Below are positions 46,866 through 55,790 of a DNA stretch of 64,000 nucleotides, piece by piece. Source of the DNA: Rickettsia endosymbiont of Gonocerus acuteangulatus (GTDB lineage: Bacteria > Pseudomonadota > Alphaproteobacteria > Rickettsiales > Rickettsiaceae); contig NZ_OZ032147.1 of assembly GCF_964026435.1 (NCBI RefSeq), positions 1,798,001 to 1,862,000 of the forward strand, given 5' to 3'. The translations under genes were made by a program, and so were the position numbers. The first letter of the stretch is position 1, and each line of letters opens with the position of its first letter. A model generated the notes under the pieces. It was given only the letters and a program-made list of their open reading frames with translations. It was not told where the DNA came from and did no database searches.

Positions 46866-46989
46866 TCCTATAGAGCATTACTGGTTTAAGATAAAAAATG
46901 AAATTAGGAAAGTTGTAGGAGATTTTGAAACATTTTATGATGCTGTTTTTAATACTATTAAATTGTCAGTATCTTAATGATTTATGCTA

Positions 46990-47313
46990 TACCAGGCAAA
47001 ACTACAGGGTAAGCTGATTTTATTCTATCCTCTAGGTAGTTCTTATATGGACCAATCTTAGTTGTTAACTGTGGTCTGTTCTTGTATTTAGGAGCGTCTT
47101 CATATTTTAAATACTTACGTACCGTATTTACTGATATACCTACTTCTCCTGCTATAGTTCTTAGGCTTTTACCTTGCTTATGTAAAATCTTTATTTCCAT
47201 TATTTGTTCCAGTATTAACATTCTTTTTTACCTCCTTATCAGGAGGATACACTATTAATACTGTATCAATTTTTATCCGTCGCCCTGTATCATTTTACTT
47301 CCGTTGCTAACAT
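46990..47313 (-). mobile_element. IS21-family element 3, 5'-end fragment
   Basis: The left part is istA. Towards 47313 there are two related terminal repeats, CTGTATCAATTTTTATCCGT and CTGTATCATTTTACTTCCGT, and the end ..TGCTAACA. It is cut by IS630a at a TA at 46990. Confidence 0.75.
46992..47221 (-). pseudogene. istA: IstA N-terminal fragment of a third IS21 type
   Basis: MLILEQIMEIKILHKQGKSL then RTIAGEVGISVNTVRKYLKYEDAPKYKNRP: a helix-turn-helix of the IS21 kind, unlike those of IS21-1 and IS21-2. The last two residues and stop come from the IS630a tip. The catalytic domain is missing. Confidence 0.8.
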
Positions 47314-47394
47314 CTTAAAAAAATTCATAAAGCTTATCTATAACAATTTATTCCCTATTCTTATATACTAATATTTCCTATTTGCAACAGGGCC
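47314..47394 (-). mobile_element. IS6-family 5'-end fragment
   Basis: It matches the 5' end of the IS6 at 54094-57000 (CTTTATGAATTTTTTTAAGA on the reverse strand) and finishes at the terminal repeat CCTATTTGCAACAGGGCC. The start codon region has seven T, giving MNFFKR, and so shows the original frame. Confidence 0.75.
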
Positions 47395-47569
47395 AAAGGA
47401 TTTGAGATAATGCGAATGTTTAAAAAAGGAAGATTTGAATTATGGAAATATGGTCAAGGTATTCACGGCGAAATCAGAATTATTACTGAAAATCTATTAG
47501 TCTTTTAATACATAACATATTTCACTCCCTTCACAAAATACACCCACAATACCTATTTGCAACAGTGCC
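47395..47569 (+). mobile_element. IS6-family 3'-end fragment
   Basis: It carries the last 37 codons of the transposase (KGFEIMRMFKKGRFELWKYG.. to the stop at 47508) and the terminal repeat CCTATTTGCAACAGTGCC. It directly abuts the tip of the other IS6 fragment in inverted order. Confidence 0.8.
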
Positions 47570-47596
47570 AATTCATATTTTGCCTTTTTAAAATAT

Positions 47597-47731
47597 TTAA
47601 TTGTTAGGTTTTTCTGCCTTAACTTTTTTTCGTCTCTGTAAATTCTTTTTTAGAGCAGATGATAAATTGTTAAAATTAGGCTTTATTTTGGTTTCTGAAG
47701 TTTGTTCTTTGCTATCTTTGGTAGATGACAT
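47597..47731 (-). CDS. Small basic protein, 44 aa, unknown
   Basis: MSSTKDSKEQTSETKIKPNF then NNLSSALKKNLQRRKKVKAE and KPNN. Highly charged, no membrane segment. Divergent from pccB and close to it. It may be a genuine small gene or a chance frame; the even codon use and sensible start support the first weakly. Confidence 0.4.
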   Translation of the reverse strand: MSSTKDSKEQTSETKIKPNFNNLSSALKKNLQRRKKVKAEKPNN

Positions 47732-47742
47732 AAATAATTATC

Positions 47743-47771
47743 TTTTCACACTAACATTATTATATTATACT
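47743..47771 (+). promoter_or_regulatory. Candidate promoter of pccB
   Basis: TTTTCA (47743-47748), 17 bases, TATACT (47766-47771), 35 bases before the pccB ATG. Confidence 0.45.
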
Positions 47772-47805
47772 ACGGATATTTTGAAAAATAAATTTATAAA
47801 TATCT

Positions 47806-49350
47806 ATGAATCAAAGTAATATAATCTCTGCGGAGTTACTTGACGAGAAAAAAAATATTGCAAGGCAAGGGGGTGGTGAAGATAGAATTAATACCCAGCA
47901 TAAAAAAGGTAAGTTAACAGCACGTGAGCGAATAGAGGTATTATTAGATCCTAATAGTTTCACCGAAACAGGAATGTTTGTAGCTCATAGATGTGAAAAT
48001 TTTGGGATGGATGATAAGAAGTTTTTAGGTGATGGTGTTGTAACGGGTCATGGCACAATAAATGGAAGATTAGTTTTTATTTATAGCCAAGATTTTACAG
48101 TGCTTGGCGGTTCACTTGGTGAGTATCATGCTAAAAAGATTTGCGATATTTTAGATCAAGCTATAGCAACCGGTGCTCCCGTAATCGGTATTAATGATTC
48201 AGGTGGTGCAAGAATTCAGGAGGGTGTGGATGCTCTTGCTGGATATGGTGAGCTATTCCAGCGTAATGTGTTAGCATCAGGTGTTATTCCTCAGATTACC
48301 TTAATTATGGGTCCTTGTGCGGGCGGTGCTGTTTATTCGCCTGCTTTAACCGATTTTATATTCATGATTAAAAATACTTCCTATATGTTTGTAACCGGTC
48401 CTGATGTAGTAAAAACTGTTACTGGTGAGGAAGTAAGCCAAGAGAAACTCGGTGGGGCACGTATGCACACTACCAAAAGCGGTGTGGCTGATCTTGCATT
48501 TAATAATGACATAGAAGCATTGCTAGAAATTCGTAGGTTCTTTAATTTTCTACCATCATCTAATCGTAGCCCACTCCCTATTCGTCCTACTGTTGACCCT
48601 GCTGATAGGGTTGATATGTCTCTAAGTACTCTAATCCCTAATACTCCCAATAAACCTTATGATATGAAAGAACTTGTTGAGCGTATTGTAGATGAGGGAG
48701 AGTTTTTTGAGTTACAACCAGATTTTGCTAAGAATATCATCATTGGTTTTGGTTATATGGAAGGATATCCAGTAGGATTCGTTGCGAATCAACCATTGCA
48801 TTTAGCGGGATGTTTAGATATTAATGCTTCAAGAAAAGCAGCAAGATTTATTAGATTTTGTGATGCTTTCAACATTCCTATAGTAAGTCTTGTTGACGTA
48901 CCGGGATTTTTGCCGGGTACTTCTCAAGAGCATGATGGTATTATTAAGCATGGTGCTAAACTTTTATATGCTTATGCTGAAGCAACAGTGCCGAAAATTA
49001 CCGTGATTACTCGCAAAGCTTACGGCGGAGCTTATATAGTGATGAACTCTAAGCATCTTAGAGGCGATATAAATTATGCTTGGTTTAATTCCGAAATTGC
49101 AGTGATGGGGGCAGAGGGAGCAGCTGAAATAATATTTAGAGAAGAATGCAAAGATCCGGAAGCTAAAAAACAAAAAATCGATGAATATAAAAAAGTAGTA
49201 ACATCACCTTTTGTTGCAGCATCTAGAGGCTATTTAGACGATATCATAAGACCACAAAATACAAGATGGCGAATATGTAAAGCCCTAAATTTCTTACGTA
49301 CTAAAAAGGTAGAATTACCTTGGAAAAAGCATGATAATTTACCGCTGTGA
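47806..49350 (+). CDS. pccB: Propionyl-CoA carboxylase beta chain (carboxyltransferase)
   Basis: 514 residues. N-terminal [20 protein letters not shown]; crotonase-type core with [15 protein letters not shown]-like segment, [38 protein letters not shown], and in the C half [24 protein letters not shown] and [17 protein letters not shown]. It moves CO2 from biotin to propionyl-CoA, giving methylmalonyl-CoA. Partner of pccA 580 bases downstream. Full length, no lesion. Confidence 0.94.
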   Translation: MNQSNIISAELLDEKKNIARQGGGEDRINTQHKKGKLTARERIEVLLDPNSFTETGMFVAHRCENFGMDDKKFLGDGVVTGHGTINGRLVFIYSQDFTVLGGSLGEYHAKKICDILDQAIATGAPVIGINDSGGARIQEGVDALAGYGELFQRNVLASGVIPQITLIMGPCAGGAVYSPALTDFIFMIKNTSYMFVTGPDVVKTVTGEEVSQEKLGGARMHTTKSGVADLAFNNDIEALLEIRRFFNFLPSSNRSPLPIRPTVDPADRVDMSLSTLIPNTPNKPYDMKELVERIVDEGEFFELQPDFAKNIIIGFGYMEGYPVGFVANQPLHLAGCLDINASRKAARFIRFCDAFNIPIVSLVDVPGFLPGTSQEHDGIIKHGAKLLYAYAEATVPKITVITRKAYGGAYIVMNSKHLRGDINYAWFNSEIAVMGAEGAAEIIFREECKDPEAKKQKIDEYKKVVTSPFVAASRGYLDDIIRPQNTRWRICKALNFLRTKKVELPWKKHDNLPL

Positions 49351-49459
49351 TTGTCATCCCATGGCTTGTCCACGGGATCCAGTAAATAAAAAATACAAAG
49401 CAAAAAATGACATAAAAATAAAATACAAATTCAAGAACATAATATAATCGGAAACTAAA

Positions 49460-49905
49460 ATGAAAGCAAAAACTCCACTACCCCCTTTAAATATTATGCA
49501 GTCAGAAGAGCTAGGATATGCAAGCATAGAATCTTTAATTGGTGAAAATAAAAACTCAATAATAAATCAAAGTGGCAAAGCAACAGAAAACCTTTATTTG
49601 GTAGTTAGAATCGTAAGAGATGAGTATGATAATCAGAATGAACCGATAACTCCTGTAACCCCAGCTACTCCATCTACGCCTATATATGCTGCGACTCCTA
49701 TAAATAAAGAAGCTCCGGAGAAATTTTATATTCGTTACGCTCAGCATAACAAAAATAGACCTATAGGTCCTTTAAATGCAAACATGCAGCCCCAGAAGAA
49801 GCACCACCTCCCATACCTGTTGAGTCCTATGATGGTATAACAAGTACATGTGCTTTATCTCTTACAGATGAAACAATTTATGCTGAGCCACATATTGGTG
49901 GATAA
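49460..49905 (+). pseudogene. Proline-rich protein with EPIYA-like sites, frameshifted
   Basis: From ATG 49460 the frame gives MKAKTPLPPLNIMQSEELGY, a central NQNEPITPVTPATPSTPIYAATP, then is diverted near 49790 into MQPQKKHHLP. Shifting the frame gives APEEAPPPIPVESYDGITST then CALSLTDETIYAEPHIGG and a stop at 49903-49905, only 26 bases before pccA. The two halves fit as one protein of about 148 residues with one base lost or gained. No signal or membrane segment. The sites TPIYA and ETIYAEP resemble the tyrosine-phosphorylation motif of some secreted bacterial effectors. Function unknown. Confidence 0.55.
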
Positions 49906-49931
49906 TTAAATAACTATTTTAATCAAAAACT

Positions 49932-51929
49932 ATGACCAAACCTTTATTTGATAAAATTTTAATCGCTAATCGTAGCGAAATTGCTGTTAGAATAATCCGT
50001 ACTTTAAAAAAAATGGGGATAGGGTCGGTTGCTGTATATTCTGAAGCCGATACAAACTCAATGTATGTTCAGCATGCAGATGAAGCTTATTATATTGGTG
50101 ATTCACCGGCAACCGAAAGCTATCTATCTATTAAAAATCTTGTTTCGGCAATTCGTGAAAGCGGTGCAAATGCCGTACATCCAGGCTATGGCTTTTTATC
50201 TGAAAACCCTAATTTTGCCAATGTTCTTAAAAGAGAGGGAGTAGTTTTAATAGGTCCTAATGCTGCTACTATAAAGAAAATGGGCAATAAAATTGAAGCA
50301 AAAAAGATAGCAATAGAAGCAGGAGTTAGTACTGTTCCTGGTTATATGGGAGCTATAAATGATGTTAAGCAAGCAATAGATATCGCGAAAGAAATAGGCT
50401 TTCCGGTGATTGTGAAAGCAGCTGCCGGTGGTGGCGGGCGTGGTATGAGGGTGGTAAATAACCCTTCTGAAATGGCAAATGCTTTTGAATCTGCAAAGCT
50501 TGAAGCCGGTAATAGTTTTAGTGATGATAGATTATTTATTGAAAAATTGATCCAAAGACCTCGTCATATCGAAATTCAATTGCTTGCTGATCAGTATGGC
50601 AATAGCGTATGTCTTGGGGAACGTGAATGTTCAATACAACGTCACCATCAAAAAGTGATTGAAGAGGCTCCAAGCTCATTCATTACCGAAGAAATAAGAC
50701 AAGAAATGTATAGGCAAGTAATATCGCTATCCAAAAAGGTTAGATATTACTCTGTAGGTACTGTTGAGTTTATAGTAGATAGTGAGAAAAATTTCTATTT
50801 CTTAGAAATGAATACGAGATTGCAGGTAGAACACCCTGTTACCGAATTAATAACTGGTATAGATATCGTTGAAGAAATGATAAAAATTGCTGCCGGTAAA
50901 AAATTATCATTTACGCAAGATGACGTAAAGTTAAAGGGCTGGGCGTTTGAGTCACGAATTTGTGCTGAAAATCCAAGCCGTGGTTTCTTGCCTTCAAGTG
51001 GTAGGATTACTGCGTATTCTGAACCTGTAAAAAGCCCAAATATTCGTATTGATACCGGTATTGGACTTGGCGGCGAAGTTAGCATGTTCTACGATTCGAT
51101 GATCGCAAAATTATGTACTTACGGCGAAACGAGAGAGCAAGCAATTGAGGTAATGCGTTCTGCTTTAAGTTCTTACATTATTAATGGTATTTCTCATAAT
51201 ATCAGCTTCTTAGAAGCAGTGATGCTTCATCCTCGTTTTGTTAGTGGTGATATTTCTACTGCTTTTATTCAAGAAGAATATCCAGATGGATTTTCTGGTG
51301 CAAGTCTAACCTCAGAAGTAACAGCAGTATTTTTAGCAACCGCTATTTTTATTTATATATCTGAGCAAAGACGTGCCTCTTTAATTTCTGGAAATATCAA
51401 TAACCAAGCTAATAAAATCGGTACAAGATGGGTGGTAACGATTGACGATAAATTATTCCCCGTTTTAATTACGCCTGTTGAAAATGGCTATAATATACGC
51501 CATGAAAGTGACCGAATATATATTCGTAGTAACTGGAATTTAGGTAATGAGCTTTTTGTAGCTATAATTAACGGCAAAAAGACAAACATTAAAATTGAAA
51601 ATATCAGAACTGGTTATTTACTATCACATGCTGGTATTAGCGTAAAAGCCTTTGTTCGTTCCCCTCGTATTTCAGAGCTTGAGGGGTTAATGGTTTCGAA
51701 AGTAGTAACAGAAGAAAATTCTGAAATGCAAGCACCTCTTAATGGTCAGATTGCCTCAATTAAAGTGAAAGAGGGACAGGAAGTAACAATAGGTCAGGAA
51801 ATAATGATTTTAACCGCTATGAAAATGGAAAACATCATCTTAGCCGAACGTGATGGGAAAATAGCTAAAATTTTCGTAAGTGAAAAGGATAATGTGGTCA
51901 AAGGTCAGATGCTACTTGAATTTAATTAA
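49932..51929 (+). CDS. pccA: Propionyl-CoA carboxylase alpha chain (biotin carboxylase + biotin carrier)
   Basis: 665 residues. Biotin carboxylase domain: FDKILIANRSEIAVRIIRTLK, AVHPGYGFLSENPNFA, ATP-grasp loop KAAAGGGGRGMRVV, RHHQKVIEEAPS, and FLEMNTRLQVEHPVTELITGID. A linking domain follows, then the C-terminal biotinyl domain with AMKMEN; the biotinylated residue is Lys631. Together with PccB it forms the dodecameric enzyme. Intact. Confidence 0.95.
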   Translation: MTKPLFDKILIANRSEIAVRIIRTLKKMGIGSVAVYSEADTNSMYVQHADEAYYIGDSPATESYLSIKNLVSAIRESGANAVHPGYGFLSENPNFANVLKREGVVLIGPNAATIKKMGNKIEAKKIAIEAGVSTVPGYMGAINDVKQAIDIAKEIGFPVIVKAAAGGGGRGMRVVNNPSEMANAFESAKLEAGNSFSDDRLFIEKLIQRPRHIEIQLLADQYGNSVCLGERECSIQRHHQKVIEEAPSSFITEEIRQEMYRQVISLSKKVRYYSVGTVEFIVDSEKNFYFLEMNTRLQVEHPVTELITGIDIVEEMIKIAAGKKLSFTQDDVKLKGWAFESRICAENPSRGFLPSSGRITAYSEPVKSPNIRIDTGIGLGGEVSMFYDSMIAKLCTYGETREQAIEVMRSALSSYIINGISHNISFLEAVMLHPRFVSGDISTAFIQEEYPDGFSGASLTSEVTAVFLATAIFIYISEQRRASLISGNINNQANKIGTRWVVTIDDKLFPVLITPVENGYNIRHESDRIYIRSNWNLGNELFVAIINGKKTNIKIENIRTGYLLSHAGISVKAFVRSPRISELEGLMVSKVVTEENSEMQAPLNGQIASIKVKEGQEVTIGQEIMILTAMKMENIILAERDGKIAKIFVSEKDNVVKGQMLLEFN

Positions 51930-51964
51930 ATTACCAGCTCTTCTATTTATTAGAAGTATAAAAG

Positions 51965-51993
51965 CTAGAAATGGTAGTATTTCTAGTTTTTTT
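51965..51993 (+). terminator. Rho-independent terminator after pccA
   Basis: An 8-bp stem CTAGAAAT / ATTTCTAG with a 6-base loop, followed by seven T, 36 bases after the pccA stop. Confidence 0.8.
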
Positions 51994-52019
51994 GTTATTA
52001 TAGTCAATGTTATTCTCGT

Positions 52020-52160
52020 GTGAGGCTTGCTTGCGTGGATGTAGAGCATTGCGAGGAGAGGCGTAGCTAAGATGTGGCAATCTTAGGAGTTCTAATTCAT
52101 GAGATTGCCACGCTTCCTTTGGTCGCTCGCAATGATGATTTACGAGCCATGCAACAATGC
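52020..52160. repeat. Intergenic repeat of the GTGGCAATC type, diverged copy
   Basis: It contains GCATTGCGAGGAGAGGCGTAG, TGTGGCAATCTTAG, GAGATTGCCACGCTTCC and GTCGCTCGCAATGATG, arranged as inverted arms around CTAATTCATG. Related to the blocks at 25372 and 27645. Confidence 0.65.
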
Positions 52161-52197
52161 TAAAATAACAAACGAATTAAGATTTTAAGATAGCAAA

Positions 52198-54030
52198 ATG
52201 CCAAAATTAAAAATATTTTTATTAAAATATCTCTACAGTAAAAGATGTATTGGCATTTTAGTTACAATAGCTATTATTTTTTCTTATTTCACTTATTATA
52301 CAATATCTACAGGTACAAAAAGTGGTGTAGTTAATTCTAGTAAAGTGATTTGGTTTTTATTAATTGATTTAATAATTTTCTTAATTCTTGGCGTATTATT
52401 AACTCGTAAATTTTTCCAAAGTTTTTTCTTTAAAAATAGCGATCAAAATACTTCTAAGTTACAAAATCGTATAGTAGTTGCGTTTAGTCTAGCTGCTGCT
52501 ATTCCGACTATAATCGTTTCAATATCTTCTGCTTATTTTTTAAACCTTAGTATTCAAGCTTGGTTTGATCGAAAAATTTCTGTTGTGCTTGATCAATCTA
52601 TAATGGTTGCTGATTCTTATATTGCTGAGCATAAATTGCAGTTACGAGAGACAGCACTCGCTGTTGCTGAAGATTTAAGTGATATGTATTATGATTTAAT
52701 TCATAACCCTGCTTTGTTTACTAAGACATTAAACACCGAAGCAGAAATGAGATCGCTTGATGAAGCAATAGTATTAAATAAGTCGACTAATACAATAATT
52801 GCTAATAGCTATTTAAGTTTTTCTCTGTCATTTGCAACTATTCCTGCACATCTAATTAAAAAGGCAGATTCGTGTGAGCCGGTAGAAGTAAAATCTGATC
52901 CAACTAAAATAAGAATGTTGATTAAATTGAAAGAATATAATGATGTATATTTACTAGTTGGTAGGTTAATTGATAATAAAATTATTGATCATATAGATGC
53001 AACTAATGGAGCGGCAGCAGAGTATCATCGTCTTAAAAATCAAATAGGAAATATACAAATAAAATTTTCAATTATTTTTATCTTTATTGCCTTACTACTT
53101 CTTTTAATAGCGATAAGTTTTGGTGTTATAGTTACTGCTAAGATAGTAAATCCCATTAAGAAGTTGGTTATTGCAACCGATAAAGTAAAAAGCGGTGATC
53201 TAACAGTGCAAGTTCCAGAGAACGAAGTAGATAAAGACGAAATAGGAACACTTTATGCTGCATTTAATAGAATGATTAAGCAGCTTTCACGCCAGCAAAG
53301 GGATTTAGTGATAGCACAACGTGCATTAGCTTGGTCGGATGTAGCGAAAAAAGTAGCACATGAAATTAAAAATCCGTTAACACCTATTTTGCTTGCTTCT
53401 GAAAGATTGCTTAAAAAATTTAGTCCTGAAATTAAAGAAAGAGCAGAGTTCGAGAATTATTTAAAAATGATTATTCGCCATACTAATGATATTAAAAATA
53501 TTGTATCTGAATTTGTTCTTTTTGCTCGTCTTCCTGCACCTAATTTTACCAATTGTGATTTGATTTATGTAATTAATAATATCATAGAAGCACGTAAATT
53601 ACTTAATGATAATATTTCCTATAGTTTTGAAACTAATATCGATCAATTTAATTTTACGTGTGATACTACTCATATAAATCAAGTGATGATAAATTTGCTT
53701 AAAAATGCTGAAGAATCGTTAAAGAGTAGTAATCAAGCAGCAATAAAAATTAATGTAAATGCAAGTGAGCAATTTATTAATATTACAGTCATAGATAATG
53801 GCAGAGGATTCCCGCCTGAGCTAATAGGTAAGGCTACTGAAAGCTATGTAACTACTAGAAGTAAAGGTATGGGAGTAGGGCTTGCTATTGTTAAAAGAAT
53901 AGTCGAAGAACATTGCGGTGTTTTAGATATTGCAAATAGAGAGACAGGGGGAGCTATGATTGATATTAGATTTAATCTTGAGGAGCTTAAGCTCAAGGTT
54001 AAACGTCAGGAAATAGGTGTAATTAATTAG
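52198..54030 (+). CDS. ntrY: NtrY-like membrane sensor histidine kinase
   Basis: 610 residues. Membrane helices at about 18-38, 47-68 and 92-115 and another at about 282-308 frame a sensor loop. A HAMP segment follows (KIVNPIKKLVIATDKVKSGDLTV), then the phosphoacceptor box AWSDVAKKVAHEIKNPLTPI with His388 and the ATPase domain: NLLKNAEES (N box), DNGRGFP (G1), GMGVGLAIVKRIVEEH (G2). No PAS motif is obvious. The response regulator (NtrX) is not adjacent here. Kinase of this type respond to redox or nitrogen signals in other alphaproteobacteria; the signal here is unknown. Confidence 0.88.
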   Translation: MPKLKIFLLKYLYSKRCIGILVTIAIIFSYFTYYTISTGTKSGVVNSSKVIWFLLIDLIIFLILGVLLTRKFFQSFFFKNSDQNTSKLQNRIVVAFSLAAAIPTIIVSISSAYFLNLSIQAWFDRKISVVLDQSIMVADSYIAEHKLQLRETALAVAEDLSDMYYDLIHNPALFTKTLNTEAEMRSLDEAIVLNKSTNTIIANSYLSFSLSFATIPAHLIKKADSCEPVEVKSDPTKIRMLIKLKEYNDVYLLVGRLIDNKIIDHIDATNGAAAEYHRLKNQIGNIQIKFSIIFIFIALLLLLIAISFGVIVTAKIVNPIKKLVIATDKVKSGDLTVQVPENEVDKDEIGTLYAAFNRMIKQLSRQQRDLVIAQRALAWSDVAKKVAHEIKNPLTPILLASERLLKKFSPEIKERAEFENYLKMIIRHTNDIKNIVSEFVLFARLPAPNFTNCDLIYVINNIIEARKLLNDNISYSFETNIDQFNFTCDTTHINQVMINLLKNAEESLKSSNQAAIKINVNASEQFINITVIDNGRGFPPELIGKATESYVTTRSKGMGVGLAIVKRIVEEHCGVLDIANRETGGAMIDIRFNLEELKLKVKRQEIGVIN

Positions 54031-54035
54031 GCTTT

Positions 54036-54073
54036 CTAAAAATTTCAAGAAGCTTATAATTATAAATTTTTAG
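54036..54073 (+). terminator. Hairpin downstream of ntrY
   Basis: A 10-bp perfect stem CTAAAAATTT / AAATTTTTAG with an 18-base loop. There is no pure T tail, so a terminator role is only probable. Confidence 0.35.
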
Positions 54074-54153
54074 GAATTTTGAATTAATATTCAGCACTGT
54101 TGCAAATAGGTATTGTGGGTGTATTTTGTGAAGGGAGTGAAATATGTTACGTA

Positions 54154-54859
54154 TTAAAAGGCTAATAGATTTTCAGTAATAATTCTGATTTCGCCGTGAA
54201 TACCTTGACCATATTTCCATAATTCAAATCTTCCTTTTTTAAACATTCGCATTATCTCAAATCCTTTAATAGTTGCATAAGCTGTTTTCATTGATTTAAA
54301 ACCAAGAGTAGGTTTAATCAGTCGTTTCAGCTTACCATGATCAGATTCTATTATATTATTCAGATACTTAATCTGCCGATGTTCTAACTCTTGTGAGCAT
54401 TTGCCTTCTGATTTGAGTAGAGTAATTGCTTTACTATAAGCTGGGTTCTTATCAGTATTAATTGTTTCCGGATGTGAATATTCTGGGATTGATTTCAAGG
54501 CTTTACCTAGGAAACGCTTAGCAGCGTTAGCATTACGAGTAGATGATAGGTAAAAATCAATTGTATCCCCATATTTGTCTACAGCTCTATACAAATATGC
54601 CCATTTACCTTTGACTTTAATGTATGTCTCATCTACTCTTCAACTAAACCCTGACTTAGGCTTCCAGCACCATTTTAATTTATCTAATATCTTTGGGGCA
54701 TAATACTGAACCCAACGGTAAATTGTAGAGTGATCTACCTCTACACCTCTTTCCTCTAACATCTCTTCTAAATCTCGATAGCTAATACCGTACTTACATA
54801 CCACCTTACTGCCCATATTATTATATCGTATTTAAAATGACGTCTCTTAAAAAATTCAT
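54154..54859 (-). pseudogene. IS6-family transposase, multiply mutated
   Basis: From ATG 54857-54859 the first codons are off frame (six T instead of the seven in the fragment at 47314). Then FFKRRHFKYDIIIWAVRWY is followed by a missing T before GTAAGTACGG (should be CKYGISYRDLEEML). A TGA replaces Trp in KSGFSWRVDETY. Downstream, 146 codons (MYRAVDKYGDTIDFYLS.. to ENLLAF) are clean and hold Asp of TDKNPAYSK and Glu of IESDHGKLKRL. Three lesions, so inactive. Confidence 0.85.
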
Positions 54860-54908
54860 AAAGCTTATCTATAACAATTTATTCCCTATTCTTATATAGC
54901 ATAAATCA

Positions 54909-55469
54909 TTAAGATACTGACAATTTAATAGTATTAAAAACAGCATCATAAAATGTTTCAAAATCTCCTACAACTTTCCTAATTTCATTTTTTATCTTAA
55001 ACCAGTAATGCTCTATAGGATTTAAATCAGGAGAGTAAGTTGGTAAATACAATATGGTACAACCAACGGATTCAATTAACTCTTTAACTTTAGAATTTTT
55101 ATGAAAATTAATGTTATCCATAATAACGGTTTGCCCAGGTTGTAATTCTGTAATTAATACATCCCTAATATAAGTTTTAAAGACCTCTGTATTACAATTA
55201 TCTTCAAATATTACAGGAGTAATAAGATTACCATTACAAAGACCAGCTATCATACTTATTCTAAATTTATGTTGATACACCTTTTCTCCATAACACCTTT
55301 GTCCTATAATGCTCCATCCATACTCTTTGCAAGCATTATCCTCTATTCCAGATTCATCAAGATATACTAATTTGTCTTTTGTGATGGTTTGTATCTTTGC
55401 TATAAATTCATTTCTTAATTTAATATCTCTTTTCGGATGAAAATGAGTTTTGTTTATAGCTATAGCCAA
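54909..55469 (-). CDS. IS630a transposase ORF B (catalytic half)
   Basis: 186 residues, as in copy 2 (14678-15238) with changes KELIES for KEFIES and LITPVIFED for LIAPVIFEG. The D, D and E motifs are all present (LDESGIED, VIMDNINFH, NPIEHYW). It overlaps ORF A by 50 bases in the +1 frame. Confidence 0.87.
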   Translation of the reverse strand: MAIAINKTHFHPKRDIKLRNEFIAKIQTITKDKLVYLDESGIEDNACKEYGWSIIGQRCYGEKVYQHKFRISMIAGLCNGNLITPVIFEDNCNTEVFKTYIRDVLITELQPGQTVIMDNINFHKNSKVKELIESVGCTILYLPTYSPDLNPIEHYWFKIKNEIRKVVGDFETFYDAVFNTIKLSVS

Positions 55470-55779
55470 GTTTTCTGATTTGTCTTAAAATAGTTACAGA
55501 TGCAATATTACCCCATTGCTTTGCTAACTCCTTTGATGTTTTATTCATATTAGCTTTAAAAAATTCTTTAAAAGATTCTGAATCTTTTATCTTATGACTA
55601 TGTCCTTTCTGATAACCAGTTGCTGCTTCTAAAGTACCTTGCTTATCTTTTAATTTTTTCCATTTATATATAGTATCACGACTTACATTAAATAATTTAC
55701 TTACCTTACTTATTCGTATCCCTGCTTCTACAGCTTTTATAACTCTTAGTCTTAGTTCTATTGCATATGCTCGTGCCAT
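55420..55779 (-). CDS. IS630a transposase ORF A (DNA-binding half)
   Basis: 119 residues, identical to the protein at 8899-9258. The frame change to ORF B would have to occur around TATAAACAAAACTCAT, where skipping one base turns YKQNS into YKKTHFHPKRD, the sequence seen in the unshifted relative IS630b. IS701 copy I is inserted 11 bases before the start, so the native leader is separated from the gene. Confidence 0.84.
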   Translation of the reverse strand: MARAYAIELRLRVIKAVEAGIRISKVSKLFNVSRDTIYKWKKLKDKQGTLEAATGYQKGHSHKIKDSESFKEFFKANMNKTSKELAKQWGNIASVTILRQIRKLGYSYKQNSFSSEKRY

Positions 55780-55790
55780 ATCTCTTTACA

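Larger units (their letters stand above)
46249..46989 (+). mobile_element. IS630a copy 4, 3'-end fragment with IS200 copy 7
   Basis: It carries ORF B codons from about INFHKNSKVKELIESVG to the stop and the element tip TTAATGATTTATGCTA at 46989, followed by TA. It is cut on the left by IS701 copy H. IS200 copy 7 sits at the TTTAAA before the NPIEHYW codons. Confidence 0.87.
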
